A DNA stretch of 64,000 nt from Sthenelais limicola (Eukaryota > Annelida > Polychaeta > Phyllodocida > Sigalionidae), in assembly GCA_942159475.1 (NCBI GenBank), contig OW804096.1:108164194-108228193 (forward strand), in the 5' to 3' direction. Numbering within the stretch: the stretch's first letter is position 1; each line of letters begins with the position of its first letter. The translations under genes and the position numbers were made by a program. This document shows, one piece after another, positions 48,331-59,345 of this stretch. The notes beneath the pieces are model-generated. The model was not told the DNA's origin and did no database searches. It saw nothing but the letters and a program-made list of their open reading frames with translations.

Positions 48331-51300
48331 CTACGTGGATTCTAGGCTTTAGGAGATCACGTAACACTTCGAACGTTCATTGTCGACTATCATTTCAATT
48401 CAGGATGTGATATACGTACACTTCAGTGCTGTTATAGTAACAATATATTTAATAGTTCATACAACACTCAAGAGAGATACTCCAGGAAATAGTCTAGTTC
48501 CATAAAGTTGGCCGTTTACAGATGTATAAGTGAAGACTGATACATATGTACAGGACTTTTGCGTTAAGCCCAATGGCCTGCTTCTAAAAGGGACTGAATG
48601 AACAATGTCACCTTTCGGACATTGAGCAAATGTCAAGTAGAAGAAATAAGGTATAGAAGACACTCGAAGGAGGTAATGTGATGTGGAGCAAGGGTGTGTA
48701 TAATAAGAGAGTGGGAGAAGCAGAGGAAACCTCGGGCATGTATAAAGATTTCTCCGCAGGCCGTGGGAATATTGTGGACGATGTGCCACCAACACCTGAA
48801 CACGGACAGATCACGTATAGGAGCTCTAGCCCACCTGACACCAGTTGAATATTTCAGATGCGTTCCCAGCATGAGTTCACTTGCCCAGAACACGAAGCAT
48901 CCATTAGTGTTTTCTCTATTCTTGACGGTTCCATGTGCGCCGTACACTCCGAATTCGAGCCCTCGAAGCAATGCAGAAGTAATATTTCGCATCTCTTTCG
49001 CAAATCGAAAGGCTTGAAGGCAGTGCTCATATCATACTGATTGTTGACGCGCATATTTGAGGTTTGGGACAGCTGGCAATCCTCTGATACATAACACACA
49101 ATGACCTGAATATGTATTATATAAACATTTCCAACTTTCTTTTGCAGGCGCATGCATGCATTACATATCCTTCTATCAACCGATTTGTATATTACATTTA
49201 TATGATAATATACGTCAACTCGAGCCATCACCATTAAACCTTAACGTTCTTTTGATGTTTCTAAGGGTCTAATAACTGTAAGCGTAGGATGAATTCCCGT
49301 ATTTAACACATACTTACACAAAGCAATCTCATCTCAGATAACGCCAATACATTATATAGGATAGCAAATAATATTAACCGTGCATAAAATAATGTAGCTA
49401 GTATTGCACATACAGAACAACAGTAACAGTACAAATACGCATATCAAATTTGTACAATTTCCATCGAAAATAAAACATGAATACAAATCTAGAAGCGTCT
49501 GCCCTGATTACGCAGGGTATGGACACGTATATAATGTTCAGTCTTCCCTCGGTTATACAAAGTTTGTGCTTTCGTTCCAGGATTGCGTACAGTTAATGCA
49601 GTTTGCGATGGTTAATGTTTCCCTAATTATTGTTCGATATCTAAGCTGCCAGTTCTTACAATACTTAGAGCCATATTGCTGGGTTATGTCTAACTAACGT
49701 TGTTGTTACCATTAAATGTACATCTAGTTTGATTAGAAATACAGGTTCTTATCCGCGAACCAATGTATTAAATATTCTCTCTGTGAAGGAATGTATTTGC
49801 AATATGTTACAGGGGGTCCACGACATGCATACATGTGCACCGTCGTTTCTCGGATCGCAAATTAATGTATTGAACAAAGCCGGGCATTTATGAAAATTAA
49901 AGTCTGAAATTGGCTTAATTACTCTGCATGGGAAACTAACATCCTGCCCATTCTATCGGCCAGATGCAGTTTAAGAGTTTTAAAAGCATTTAATGTGATG
50001 TAACGAATTCGTGAAGGAGCATGAGCACATGAATACGATGTTTATATTACGTTCCATGTCTCTGTGTCTGGTGTCCTACCCTTTTTTTATGTTTGTATGG
50101 TGAACATTCTCCCATATAGCCCTTTCCACTTCTATTTCCACCCATTCCTACATAGTGCTTGGATGATTAGTGGAAATATTCATACGAGGTGAACAAAGTC
50201 AAGCTGTGTTAAAGAGAATTCTATATCAGAAAGAGAGGAATCACCCGGTCTGGAGTGCTTAATAAATCAAAAGGCAAACTGCTGTGTTTCTATTGTATTG
50301 AAACACGCAAGGGTCATGCTGTACTTGCCCTTGGTATGCCGACCAAGAATGGCTATAATATTATCAATGTTCGGACATCCAAACACATCGATCCAGGAGA
50401 GCCGATGTGGAATTAATTAAACTTTCCCCAATGCCAAAAAACGCCGACGTGTTGGGAGGGGAGAACTGGGAACTGGATAAGCTAAAACATTGATGGGAAA
50501 TGCATGGGCTATTCCTCCGTTCCTGGCGCCTGGGCTTTCTTTCCTTGCCCCACAGGGGAATATTCAAGTACATGCATCAGTCCCACCGCGCAATTATTCC
50601 CAGCGAACGCCCCCTTCTTTCGAAAGTAATCAAAGTGGTAATTTGCCGAACAGATTGTCCCATTTGCTACAGCAAGTGTTGGCAGTTATTCAGAAGAAAC
50701 ATTGGTCTTCCAATGCAGTGGAATAACAGTGTAAACCAATGAGTAATGAAACTTCTTTTTAGTAAAGAGCAACTCCCCATGTGTATTCTGTTTGTCACTC
50801 CAAAATTCTCAGCGCATCCTATCCTACAATGGATCGCATTTCTTGATCGCGTGGAAGGATCTGCCTTTCTCGTAAGTAAAAGAAAACATAGAAGAAATAA
50901 AGTCTAGTTATTCTTAGTTTTTAACACACCAATCAAGGAACTTGATCAAATATGCGTCAATAGATCTTTAAATGGAATCTAAATTGATCGAATTCACCCT
51001 TGCCTTTGGACGCACAAAGCCAAAGCGAATTCGACATAATGTCGCCTCTCCATAACATTATTCACACAATTGAAAATGTTTGGCCTTGATAGTAATACAA
51101 GTTAAATTGAATAAATACGGAGAAACTCCCAAATCAGATGCCCCAATTATCATACACAATACCAAATATGCATATCTTTACAGTTACACATTATCTTCAT
51201 GTTGTTTTATATTAGGCTGTGGAATATATTATGTATTTATTACTAAATGGCAATTATACTTTTGCTGAACCACTAACGTGAACTTTTTATCACCCAATGT

Positions 51301-51532
51301 ATAAACTATTGTAGAGACAGCTAGTTAAATGTAACTGACCTAGGAAACTTATATTTTTGTAAAATTGTAAAATATTGAAAGGTAATCGAAGTAACACTGC
51401 ACCGATGTATATAACTGTATGTAGCATGCTTAGCTCCCTACGAAAATCACCTTCGGAGTGAGAGCGGCTGGGCACCTCTGAATAAAAGCTTTTGAAAAAA
51501 ACAACCTGGCCTGGCTTTAGTGTCCAATTCAA
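48331..51532. other. Gene-poor sequence
   Basis: Overlapping frames on both strands between 48457 and 49234, and a plus-strand pair at 50490-50742, were examined. None shows a domain, signal peptide or convincing splice pattern. Confidence 0.45.
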
Positions 51533-51880
51533 TTCAATTCAATTCAATTCAAAAATTCTTTTATTGCAGATGTTATTACAATCAGGTCGGACAGTTCTGG
51601 CTTTACAGACAGGTCTTCCTATGAATGCCTCCTTTCAGAGTCTTGAATTGATTCGTAAAAATAAATTGATTTGTTACAAAAGTGGAAAATAAAAGACTTA
51701 GAACCAGCAGTAGTTGGAAATTGTTATGAGATGAATAATTACAATGTAACAATAATGGATGAAGCGTACTAGCTGTGAGATAAGTATGACTAATAGAGTG
51801 CTGCTGAGTAGCAGTTTCTACGAGTTATAAAGCAATAACGTCTGTGCATCATAATGACACATTTTGAAGAACTATATAAT
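51533..51880 (-). mobile_element. 5'-truncated LINE copy, 3' UTR and tail only
   Basis: The plus strand opens with about six copies of CAATT, followed by CTTTTATTGCAG. The minus strand therefore ends in an AATAAAAG box and a (TTGAA)n tail. No coding sequence lies in the 300 bp upstream in element orientation, so the copy is only a 3' UTR stub. It abuts the next LINE, whose tail is at about 51897. Confidence 0.55.
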
Positions 51881-51896
51881 ATAAAATATGCGTCGG

Positions 51897-53182
51897 ATGA
51901 TTAAGATTAAGATTAAGATTAAGATACTTTTATTGTCGATCGTGCCATTTTCAGGAAACCTATCTCCGGCATGTTGGGAGGTTTACAAGCTTCCTGTTGG
52001 TTTACATAATACTTTTTTTACAACGTACAGTTCCCCAGTCGTCATTGACGAAAGTGGGACGTTGTCATGCTAAATATTCTTTTAATATACATTCCTTTTA
52101 TAATAATTGTCAAGCGCAGTAGATATTTATTATATCTTTGACTCTCTGATAAGTAATTTGGTTTTATAATAATAGTAGTCTGAAATATTGGCTTTGTATT
52201 TAACTTATAATCTTCAATCGATAAAATACTGGTCATTCCATATTAAAGTACTTTGTGCTACCATCTTAAAGGCCTTCGTATCCCCAATCCCATGGGTCTC
52301 CGTCTGCAACGAGTTCCATGAATAAGGAATTCTATGGAGTATGGATCTTCTTAGTTGTTCATTTTTTGGTACTATTTGTTTTAGGGGTTTACGTCCTATT
52401 GCAAAATTTCTTGTATTTAAATTTCGGATATCTATTCTTTTTGGATCTCTTGCTAGACGGAAGCCTACCTGCAGCAAATGCAGTCTTCTCCTATGTTTCA
52501 GCGTTAATATTTTCTTCTTTATATGGATATCGTCCACATTGGTTCTGGATGGGAGTTCATAAATTTTCCTCAATATTTTGTTTTGAATTATTTGTAGTTT
52601 TCCTGTGCTATTAGTTGTGTGAGAATCATGAAAAAGGTCAGTTTGATCTATTAGTGGTAAAACCATTACTTTGTAAATTAATAATAGTGTTTCTTTTGGT
52701 ATTTTCCCACGTAATTTTGAAATTTGCCAGCATTTATAGTTCATTACTTTTGTTAATTTATTGATTGCAGTTTTAAATTTCAGGTTCCTATCTATATCTA
52801 TTCCTAGGTATTTGTAGGATTCTACATCTTCTAATTCCGTCCCATCCAGCCTCAATATGTTTTCTTCCTCCCTATATAGATGCTCATTTGCCCACCTCGA
52901 CCTCATTGTTTGCTTCGGTAAAAATGTTTGAATTTTGGATTTATCTAAATTTAGGGAAATTTTATTAATTTTGCACCAGTATGTCATGGCATGTAAGTCC
53001 TGTTGAAGCAGTTTTGTAGCTTCTAGGACATTCATTCCAGAGACAAATATGATGGTATCATCTGCAAATAATTGTATTGTGGATTTTTTTATGAATTTGG
53101 GTATGTCATTTATGTATATACTAAACAATAATGGGCCTAAAGTTGTCCCTTGATATATTGATGATATTAGAGTATAGTACAC
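51897..53182 (-). mobile_element. 5'-truncated CR1/Jockey-group LINE
   Basis: In element orientation this contains the 3' half of a reverse-transcriptase ORF (53182 to 52214), about 290 bp of 3' UTR, then CAATAAAAGTATC and a tandem AATCTT tail (about 51897-51930). The 5' end stops in the reverse-transcriptase domain just before QGTTLGP, so endonuclease and ORF1 are missing. This is the usual outcome of incomplete target-primed reverse transcription. A target-site duplication was not found by eye. Confidence 0.85.
52214..53182 (-). CDS. Reverse transcriptase of a non-LTR retrotransposon, C-terminal part (5'-truncated)
   Basis: The frame is open for 322 codons with no stop. Near its start is QGTTLGPLLFSIYINDIP (residues 11-28), then the catalytic box LFADD (residues 38-42), in which FADD takes the place of YxDD. 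NKISLNLDKSK follows at about 73-83, then YKYLGIDID at 123-131, the thumb-like region with IYKVMVLPLID, and the C-terminal YSWNSLQ motif. This order is that of CR1, L2 and Jockey-group LINE reverse transcriptases, which copy their RNA at a nicked genomic site. The two upstream palm/finger motifs and the endonuclease are absent, so the protein cannot be functional. The first annotated Met is just an in-frame codon near the truncation point, not the true start. The lack of stops suggests a younger insertion than its neighbours. Confidence 0.9.
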   Translation of the reverse strand: MYYTLISSIYQGTTLGPLLFSIYINDIPKFIKKSTIQLFADDTIIFVSGMNVLEATKLLQQDLHAMTYWCKINKISLNLDKSKIQTFLPKQTMRSRWANEHLYREEENILRLDGTELEDVESYKYLGIDIDRNLKFKTAINKLTKVMNYKCWQISKLRGKIPKETLLLIYKVMVLPLIDQTDLFHDSHTTNSTGKLQIIQNKILRKIYELPSRTNVDDIHIKKKILTLKHRRRLHLLQVGFRLARDPKRIDIRNLNTRNFAIGRKPLKQIVPKNEQLRRSILHRIPYSWNSLQTETHGIGDTKAFKMVAQSTLIWNDQYFID

Positions 53183-54009
53183 AGAACCGGTATTTCGGAA
53201 CAGGACATACAGTACAAAATTGAGATTGATATAAAGCAGTAAGGTATTCAGTAATCAGTATTCAGCAATAATGGTATTAGTGTGAAAGTAAAGAAGTTAT
53301 TATGTCCTATTTTATTGGATAGTATTAGAACTAATAGCTTCAGCATGAATATTTTCGTATATTGAATTTTAATATGAGAGCTATCCATTTGCAGCCATTC
53401 TATTTTTCTAAAATAATCTGTAAGGATATATACATTGTGATTCAGCAACGCCACGTGAAGTTGATTTTTATACTTGTCATATACTTTGCCAAATATAAAC
53501 TACCACCTGAATCCCTAATTTTCCCAGTTTGTTTGATTTATTGGTCGGTAGTTTTCTGGATGCTGTTGTTGTCTTGTTCCTGATGAAACGCTCCACAGTC
53601 GGTGGCTATGTCGGTATCTAAAATTTGAATATATAACAATGTATGTATAGTATAAAATTTTACATTATATAGATCTATGTAAAATACTTGAGTTGGTATT
53701 GTTTGTTTAAATATTTTATTCGGCGTTGACATTATGCATAATATACTACAATTTTCTCAGTACAAGCTGATAACAAAAATAAAAATTAGAAATTGCAGTA
53801 AAGAATAATGAATAGGAAATAAGTCGTCTGAAAACCTCCACCCGGGCGGTGTCGAATTCATGACACACCATTTAGATACTCATAGTCATATACACTCAAT
53901 ACACATAGGTAGATGGAAAAAGAGAAAACATCTCTGAACAAATATGAGAAAATTTCAGAAAGACGAATTAATCTCGAATCTCGACGGCAGAAAAGCAAAT
54001 CAGACTAAA
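53183..54009. other. Unassigned AT-rich sequence between two LINE fragments
   Basis: No readable reverse-transcriptase motif in either strand. It may be the 3' UTR of the LINE fragment immediately to the right (on the minus strand), at least from about 54009 down to 53800. Confidence 0.35.
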
Positions 54010-54300
54010 TCAAATCAAATGTTCAGGCGCAGGGATATTCCAGACATCTTGGCTGGTCGAAAAGGAGTTAGTACACATCTTTTTTGTCTCTTTCTTGAAA
54101 ACGCTAATATCGTCTAGAAGCTTTACCACAATAACCACTTTACCAGGTAGGGAGTTCCAATACTAACGGATTCTACCAAAGGGACTTCCTCTGATTTCTT
54201 TCTTTTCTCCAATGCTCTAAAATTAATCTGTTATCCCTCATCTGGTATATATGTCGTGGAAGGATGTTAAAACCATGGCATAATGGGAAAGCACCAAGAA
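54010..54300 (-). pseudogene. Decayed CR1/Jockey-like LINE ORF2, C-terminal end
   Basis: On the minus strand YWNSLPGKVV (54133-54162) is followed without interruption by a lysine-rich segment with VFKKE and a stop at 54010-54012. WNSLPxxVV...FK is the typical ending of CR1/L2/Jockey ORF2 proteins. Immediately before it are an in-frame stop and a shift into another frame that contains RDNRLIL (about 54220). The fragment is thus a relic of a different, older element than the 52.2-53.2 kb one, whose corresponding motif is YSWNSLQ. Confidence 0.65.
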
Positions 54301-56689
54301 GATTATTTTTAAATGCCTCTATATATAAAGTGTTGTTAGATTTATCCTTGATGATTCATATTTAAAAAGTAATACTTTAATGAATGGCATTATTCCATAA
54401 TAAGCTTTTAGATGTTGGGTTGTGGTATTGTCCTTTATTTTGTCCTTGATATGCGTATACATGTACCTGTGTTTGATAATTCCAATTGACTAGGATGTAT
54501 ATCATATATTGACAGGTAACGCATAGAAATATTGGATGACTGCCTGATATGTGTATTTGCGTAAGTATAATAGTCTATTGGTTCCTCCTCTAATTTATAA
54601 AAAAAACTGTAAATCCCTTTAAACCTTTCTGAATAAAGTTTCTTAATCAAAATGTCAAATATTTATCTGTATAAAAGTTTTAGCTTCTCCTCAAACAATT
54701 TTCTCAGAGGTCTTTATACTAATTAGGAAGAACGTATGCCCACTTTCGCATCCATGAATCGTGTAGTAGTTAATATGAAGTTTCTGATCTGAAATGTAGT
54801 TCTTCATGCATCAATACTTAATGAGGACACTCTGACATGGCAAGCCACACAGTTCCAGAAAAGATGTAATTTTGCTGATTAAAAATGTTAATCATTGAAA
54901 AGGAAATGGGATATCAACATTGTGCAGGCAGTACCATTGCAATTGATTTCACCTAATAACCCGAGATGTGTTAAAGGTTAATTTCGCAGACGGGTCCAGG
55001 GTCCGACGTGACTGAGGTTTTACAGATAAAATGGCATTTCTAAACAGGAGACTAAAACTCCACACATCTTTTCAGCGGGTAAAGTCATTGGACCTCTTAT
55101 AGAACTTTTGTGTCATTCTCGAAAGAAATATTCTCAAACAATTAAATATTCTCGAACAATTAACCAATTCGTGGAATATCAATAACTAAGGTAGCAAAAT
55201 AAGTGGTGGATTATGTGTATACATATATACTCGCAGAGAAAATAGCACAGATTAAATTTAAGTAGATGATTTTATTATCTTGAATATTGAAGTTACTCCT
55301 AATTATTTGCTTTTTTTATCAAGAAATCCAAACATATTTAATACCAGTCCTTCGGGAATTGATTTACCCAGTACGAGTAGGATAGAGAAGGATGTTACTT
55401 TTGTCCAAATGTTGGTTTAATTATTTTCTCCTGTCCAATTTCCATATGGATCTGATTTAATCACTGCTAAAGGATCACTGCTAAGACTAATTCACTGACG
55501 GACGATGGGATTTCTTTAATGCCGAATACCTTCATCCACACTTTCCTTTTTTGCAGCCCCCCCCCCTCCCTCCCCAGTAATGTGTACGCCAAAAGAAGAC
55601 CCAAGCGATAGGCGATAGATGTATCATTAACCCAGGCTGATAACACCAGATACCAGGATCCGAAGAGGTAAAACTGGCACTGCATTCATTTCCGGGGAAG
55701 CGGTTGGCGTTTCAGATGAAAAACAAGAGAAATTTGAAAATTGAACACACTAAGTTGTTGCCCTGATCCAATGGTAGTTTTCCAGAACAGCCACACCGTA
55801 CTTAACATGTGGTAAATTGGGAGCATATTCGCTCTGATGATCCATCCTAAAATCGTCCTAATAACTTCAAGAATGTAGCCATGATTCCCAAGTGCACAAT
55901 ACTTGTCAAAATGGCCAGGACAGCTTTCGATTTTACTTATCGCGAAGACAGAAATTATTTTCTGTGTAGAATAGCATTACACCCAGATCTGAACTATCGA
56001 CGATATGATTTGATGGTTTGATAATCGCTTTTGGTGTCATAATTTTATACATCAGGATTTAACCATAGTTACAATGTCACATAATTCAGGCGGTATGGCA
56101 CTTTTCCATAGATTGTTGGTGTATTGCAGTCATTCATACTTGTCGACAGTCTAAAATTACATACACTTGTTTGACTATGGTCGATAACAACTAGTATGAA
56201 CGTCAGTTTTTGACATGTATGCACTATTCTCATTTTTATAGGATCGACTGGGCCATACGTAATTGCTCTCCACTCCAGTCATTTGTGAGTGGATATCGTA
56301 TTGTTGAAATACAAGAAAAAATACACCACCTGAGAATGTGTTGCAACCATTGACCATTGACTGAAAAGGGGATAATGCTAGGAAGTTTGGAAGCCCCCTT
56401 TCTGGTTGTCCTCACAACCCAGACACTTCTCAATGCTAGAAAACCACATATTGATCCGAGGCCTTATTATTCTAATTATAACATCGAATGAGATGCGTCC
56501 AGTCAACGAGAGAGATATCTACTTAATTTAATCTCAATTGTCTAACCTTTATCATAACATATATATACATCTATATATGGAACTTTGAAGGTCAAAACTT
56601 CATATTATTTGCTTCGCGAAAGTAATATTTAAGAGAAATAGAATTCCGCGTCAGTGACTTCAGTTGTTTCTGCAAGGTCCAAATGTAAA
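54301..56689. other. Gene-poor sequence
   Basis: Frames at 54435-54650 (minus) may belong to the neighbouring LINE relic but carry no diagnostic motif. A tandem 18-bp word (ATTCTC(A/G)AACAATTAA) lies at about 55131-55166, and a C9-10 run at about 55556. No gene seen. Confidence 0.4.
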
Positions 56690-57060
56690 TCAGTCCTTTT
56701 GTCCTTTACCATGACAACAATGAATCGATATAATCCATATTTGTTTTTTTTTGTAATTTCGACGTTTTGGTACATTTGACAGATCCATAATTAATACACC
56801 CAGTGGGGTGGAATCAATGTTGATGCGTTCCACCTGACTAGTTTCGTACTGGTGGGGCTGCTTTGCCACCAACCGCGTTCCACCTCCGGCTGCACCCGCT
56901 TGATAAACTCCTGCTGGTTCTTTTAAGCCTTCCTCTGCCCCCTGATTTCCCGTCTCTGAGCCTTGAGCCCTAAGCCCTGACCTCCATCACACCTAAACAG
57001 GCCAGCCAGTGCTTCCACTATCGATAATTTGTCGGCCTTTTGACAATAGCTCTGCACTAT
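56690..57060 (-). pseudogene. Broken protein-coding-like fragment of unknown identity
   Basis: The minus strand here is richer in GC than its surroundings and reads like protein in one frame from 57060 to 56791 (90 codons). It runs from a helical segment IVQSYCQKADKLSIVEALAG, through a charged GLKAQRREIRGQRKA, to NQQEFIKRVQPEVERGWWQ. The only interruption is one TAA at 56923-56925, which a single base change would make from a sense codon. An overlapping second frame is open for 98 codons to 56690 but looks less like a natural protein. Alternating charged and hydrophobic residues suggest helices. I do not recognise the family. It could be an old transposon ORF, a processed pseudogene or a real exon misread by a sequencing error. 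Confidence 0.35.
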
Positions 57061-59219
57061 ATCCAATTAAATGCTCCAATCAAGCAGAAATTATGTGATG
57101 CTAAATATGCATCCCATAACATGACCTTGTGTCACGAGACCCTCCATATGAGGATACTTGCTTCTCTACAGTACAAACATAAACCTGATTGGGTGCGGAC
57201 CTTTTTTTGCTGAGGACAAATTCAAGGAGCCATCGCCCACATCAAAAGAGATGCATAATTTAACATTACTACAAGGCCTCCATGCAGGTCGGCACATTCA
57301 TGCTACCATAACAAAGAGCCACCCGCCCAAGCCGCCACATTTCGGTAATTAGTTGTATTTTTAGTAGAAGGGAGGTGACAGGGCCTCAAAAATGACAAAA
57401 TGGTGTAGGCGGGGAGCTTTGAAGTAATAATGAGCGTCAGGTATTAGGTGGGTTAGTGTATCAGACATGTGAAATGGTGCGAATGCCGGATTGCTTGACG
57501 AGATGCCGGTACGAGTTAAGCATAGGTAGATATGCATGAGCAAGCACGCCACATTAGGAGAAAGCACTATTTGTAATCAATGTGGTGAAGTCAAACGTAC
57601 AGGGAACATAGAAAGAACTTTAACATAACAATCGCATTACGACATTTATGTATTTTATTTCATTCGGTATTTCATAAACATGGTTTTACCAAATTTTGCC
57701 TACATCTGTTTAGTTTAGTTTAAGTTATTCAGTTAGGCTTGACATGCAGAAGACGCTCTTTTAAGCTCATCTTGATACAAGCTTCTAAAACCTCTATAAC
57801 AATTATGTGTATACATAGGTATACATGTGCATAACTCACCTATCGACTGATGGGTTAAGCTAATATGAACAAACAATACAAATACAAACCTTCAAAGAAT
57901 GTGAGTAATCAAAATATTCTATTAATGTTCATATCTCTGCCATAGCATATTTTACACTCGTTGTATAAGGATTTATATATTTTAACATTCTATTCTTTCA
58001 AGTCAAACATTGTACTATCCGTGTTGTTCTCACCTTGGGAATTATCGGACTGCATTTTTTAAAACACGCGAATTTAGTACAATTCTTTAAAACCTAATAC
58101 CATTTGTAAAACATGTTGTGAAACAATATTTAAACTGGACTGACGTCAATTAAGGAAAATGGAAGTAATTTATTGTGTAGAATATCTCATTAAAAGTTGC
58201 GGTAAATTAGTAGGGGCATCACCTACAAATGTCAAGCAAATGATAAATTATCTATTTCTATTAGCCTCACAAAATGTCCCTTCTCTTTATCTACCTCTCA
58301 ACCATGGAGGTAAGGGCAATAAATCAATTAGGAAAACGAAACATGTTTTTACACTTCTTCTCAGTTATGATGTCAAAGCTTGTTAAGTTTTTAACCATAG
58401 ATAATGATATCCAGCGTCGGTGTCAATGTGATTAATGGGAGATTTTAAGGATACAAATATAACCACCAGAGTGTTGGGCGTGTGACAGAAGAGACTAACT
58501 ATAAGAGTTTAGTAGATCCTGCTGTAATATAATCAGTCCGAAGCACGGGCTTTAAACCTGGACAGGTTTTCTTTCTTCGATCCTGTGGACGTTTTAAATA
58601 ATTTAAATGGATTTGCAACATGAGCTCAGAATGAAATCCCAGCATTTTCTTCCCATAAAAGAGAGAGGGAGCTCCATAAATTGTATTAGCATGCCCGAGG
58701 CAACTGACTGAATTTTAGGCTTGAGGGAACTTGCAGCCATTAAAAGTGGCCAAAACCTGGGAAACCCGACACGTCATTGACTGGAGTGAGTCAAGACTAG
58801 GTTACATTAATTGGGAGAGATAATGAGATTGTGTTATCCTAATGACGAGATGTCTCTCACTTGAAACGGATTACCTCAGGCGTTCCGAGACGCACTGCTA
58901 TTTCAGTGAGAATAAAACATGGTTTGCTATTTCAGCGATGTGAAATGTGGAATTGATGGGGGAAGGCAAATCCTGTTTCTTGTTACAGACACAGCTCATT
59001 TATAAAGGTTGCTGAGCAATAGGAATAAAACCACAGCGTCAGACCTCGCATGTTTTCTCACTCGGCCACTTTTCTCACTCTGTCTCCCAAGCAGAAAGAG
59101 GATGAATCTATAAAGCATATATAGATCTGCTGCTGTTTCCTATATATTTCCCACGTATTTATGGCAATTCTCAAATTCATGCGTTTGCCTCGCTTGTATT
59201 TTGCATCATCTGAACATCT
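57061..59219. other. Gene-poor sequence
   Basis: No exon recognised. A 75-codon frame at 58159-58386 has no motif. The block at about 58590-58870 is of even composition with no simple repeats and contains AT-rich, homeodomain-like core words; it could be regulatory but nothing specific is identifiable. Confidence 0.4.
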
Positions 59220-59345
59220 GTTCAGTCTTTTCTTCCTCTCTCTCTCTCTCCCTTTCTTTCTCTCTCTCACTGTCTGTGACGTTTCTCGCTCTCGTTCTCT
59301 CTCTCTCTCTCTTTTTCTCTCACCCTCTTTCGTACTCTTCCGCTC
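59220..59345 (+). repeat. CT microsatellite
   Basis: Runs of CTCTCT interspersed with TTTC and GTTCTC words. Reading frames through it give Ser/Leu-rich peptides of no significance. Confidence 0.9.

Noticed and set aside
48457..49234. Chain of overlapping minus-strand frames of 77-126 codons
   Set aside because: Frames overlap one another and plus-strand frames, with no domain or splice pattern, and they change frame repeatedly.
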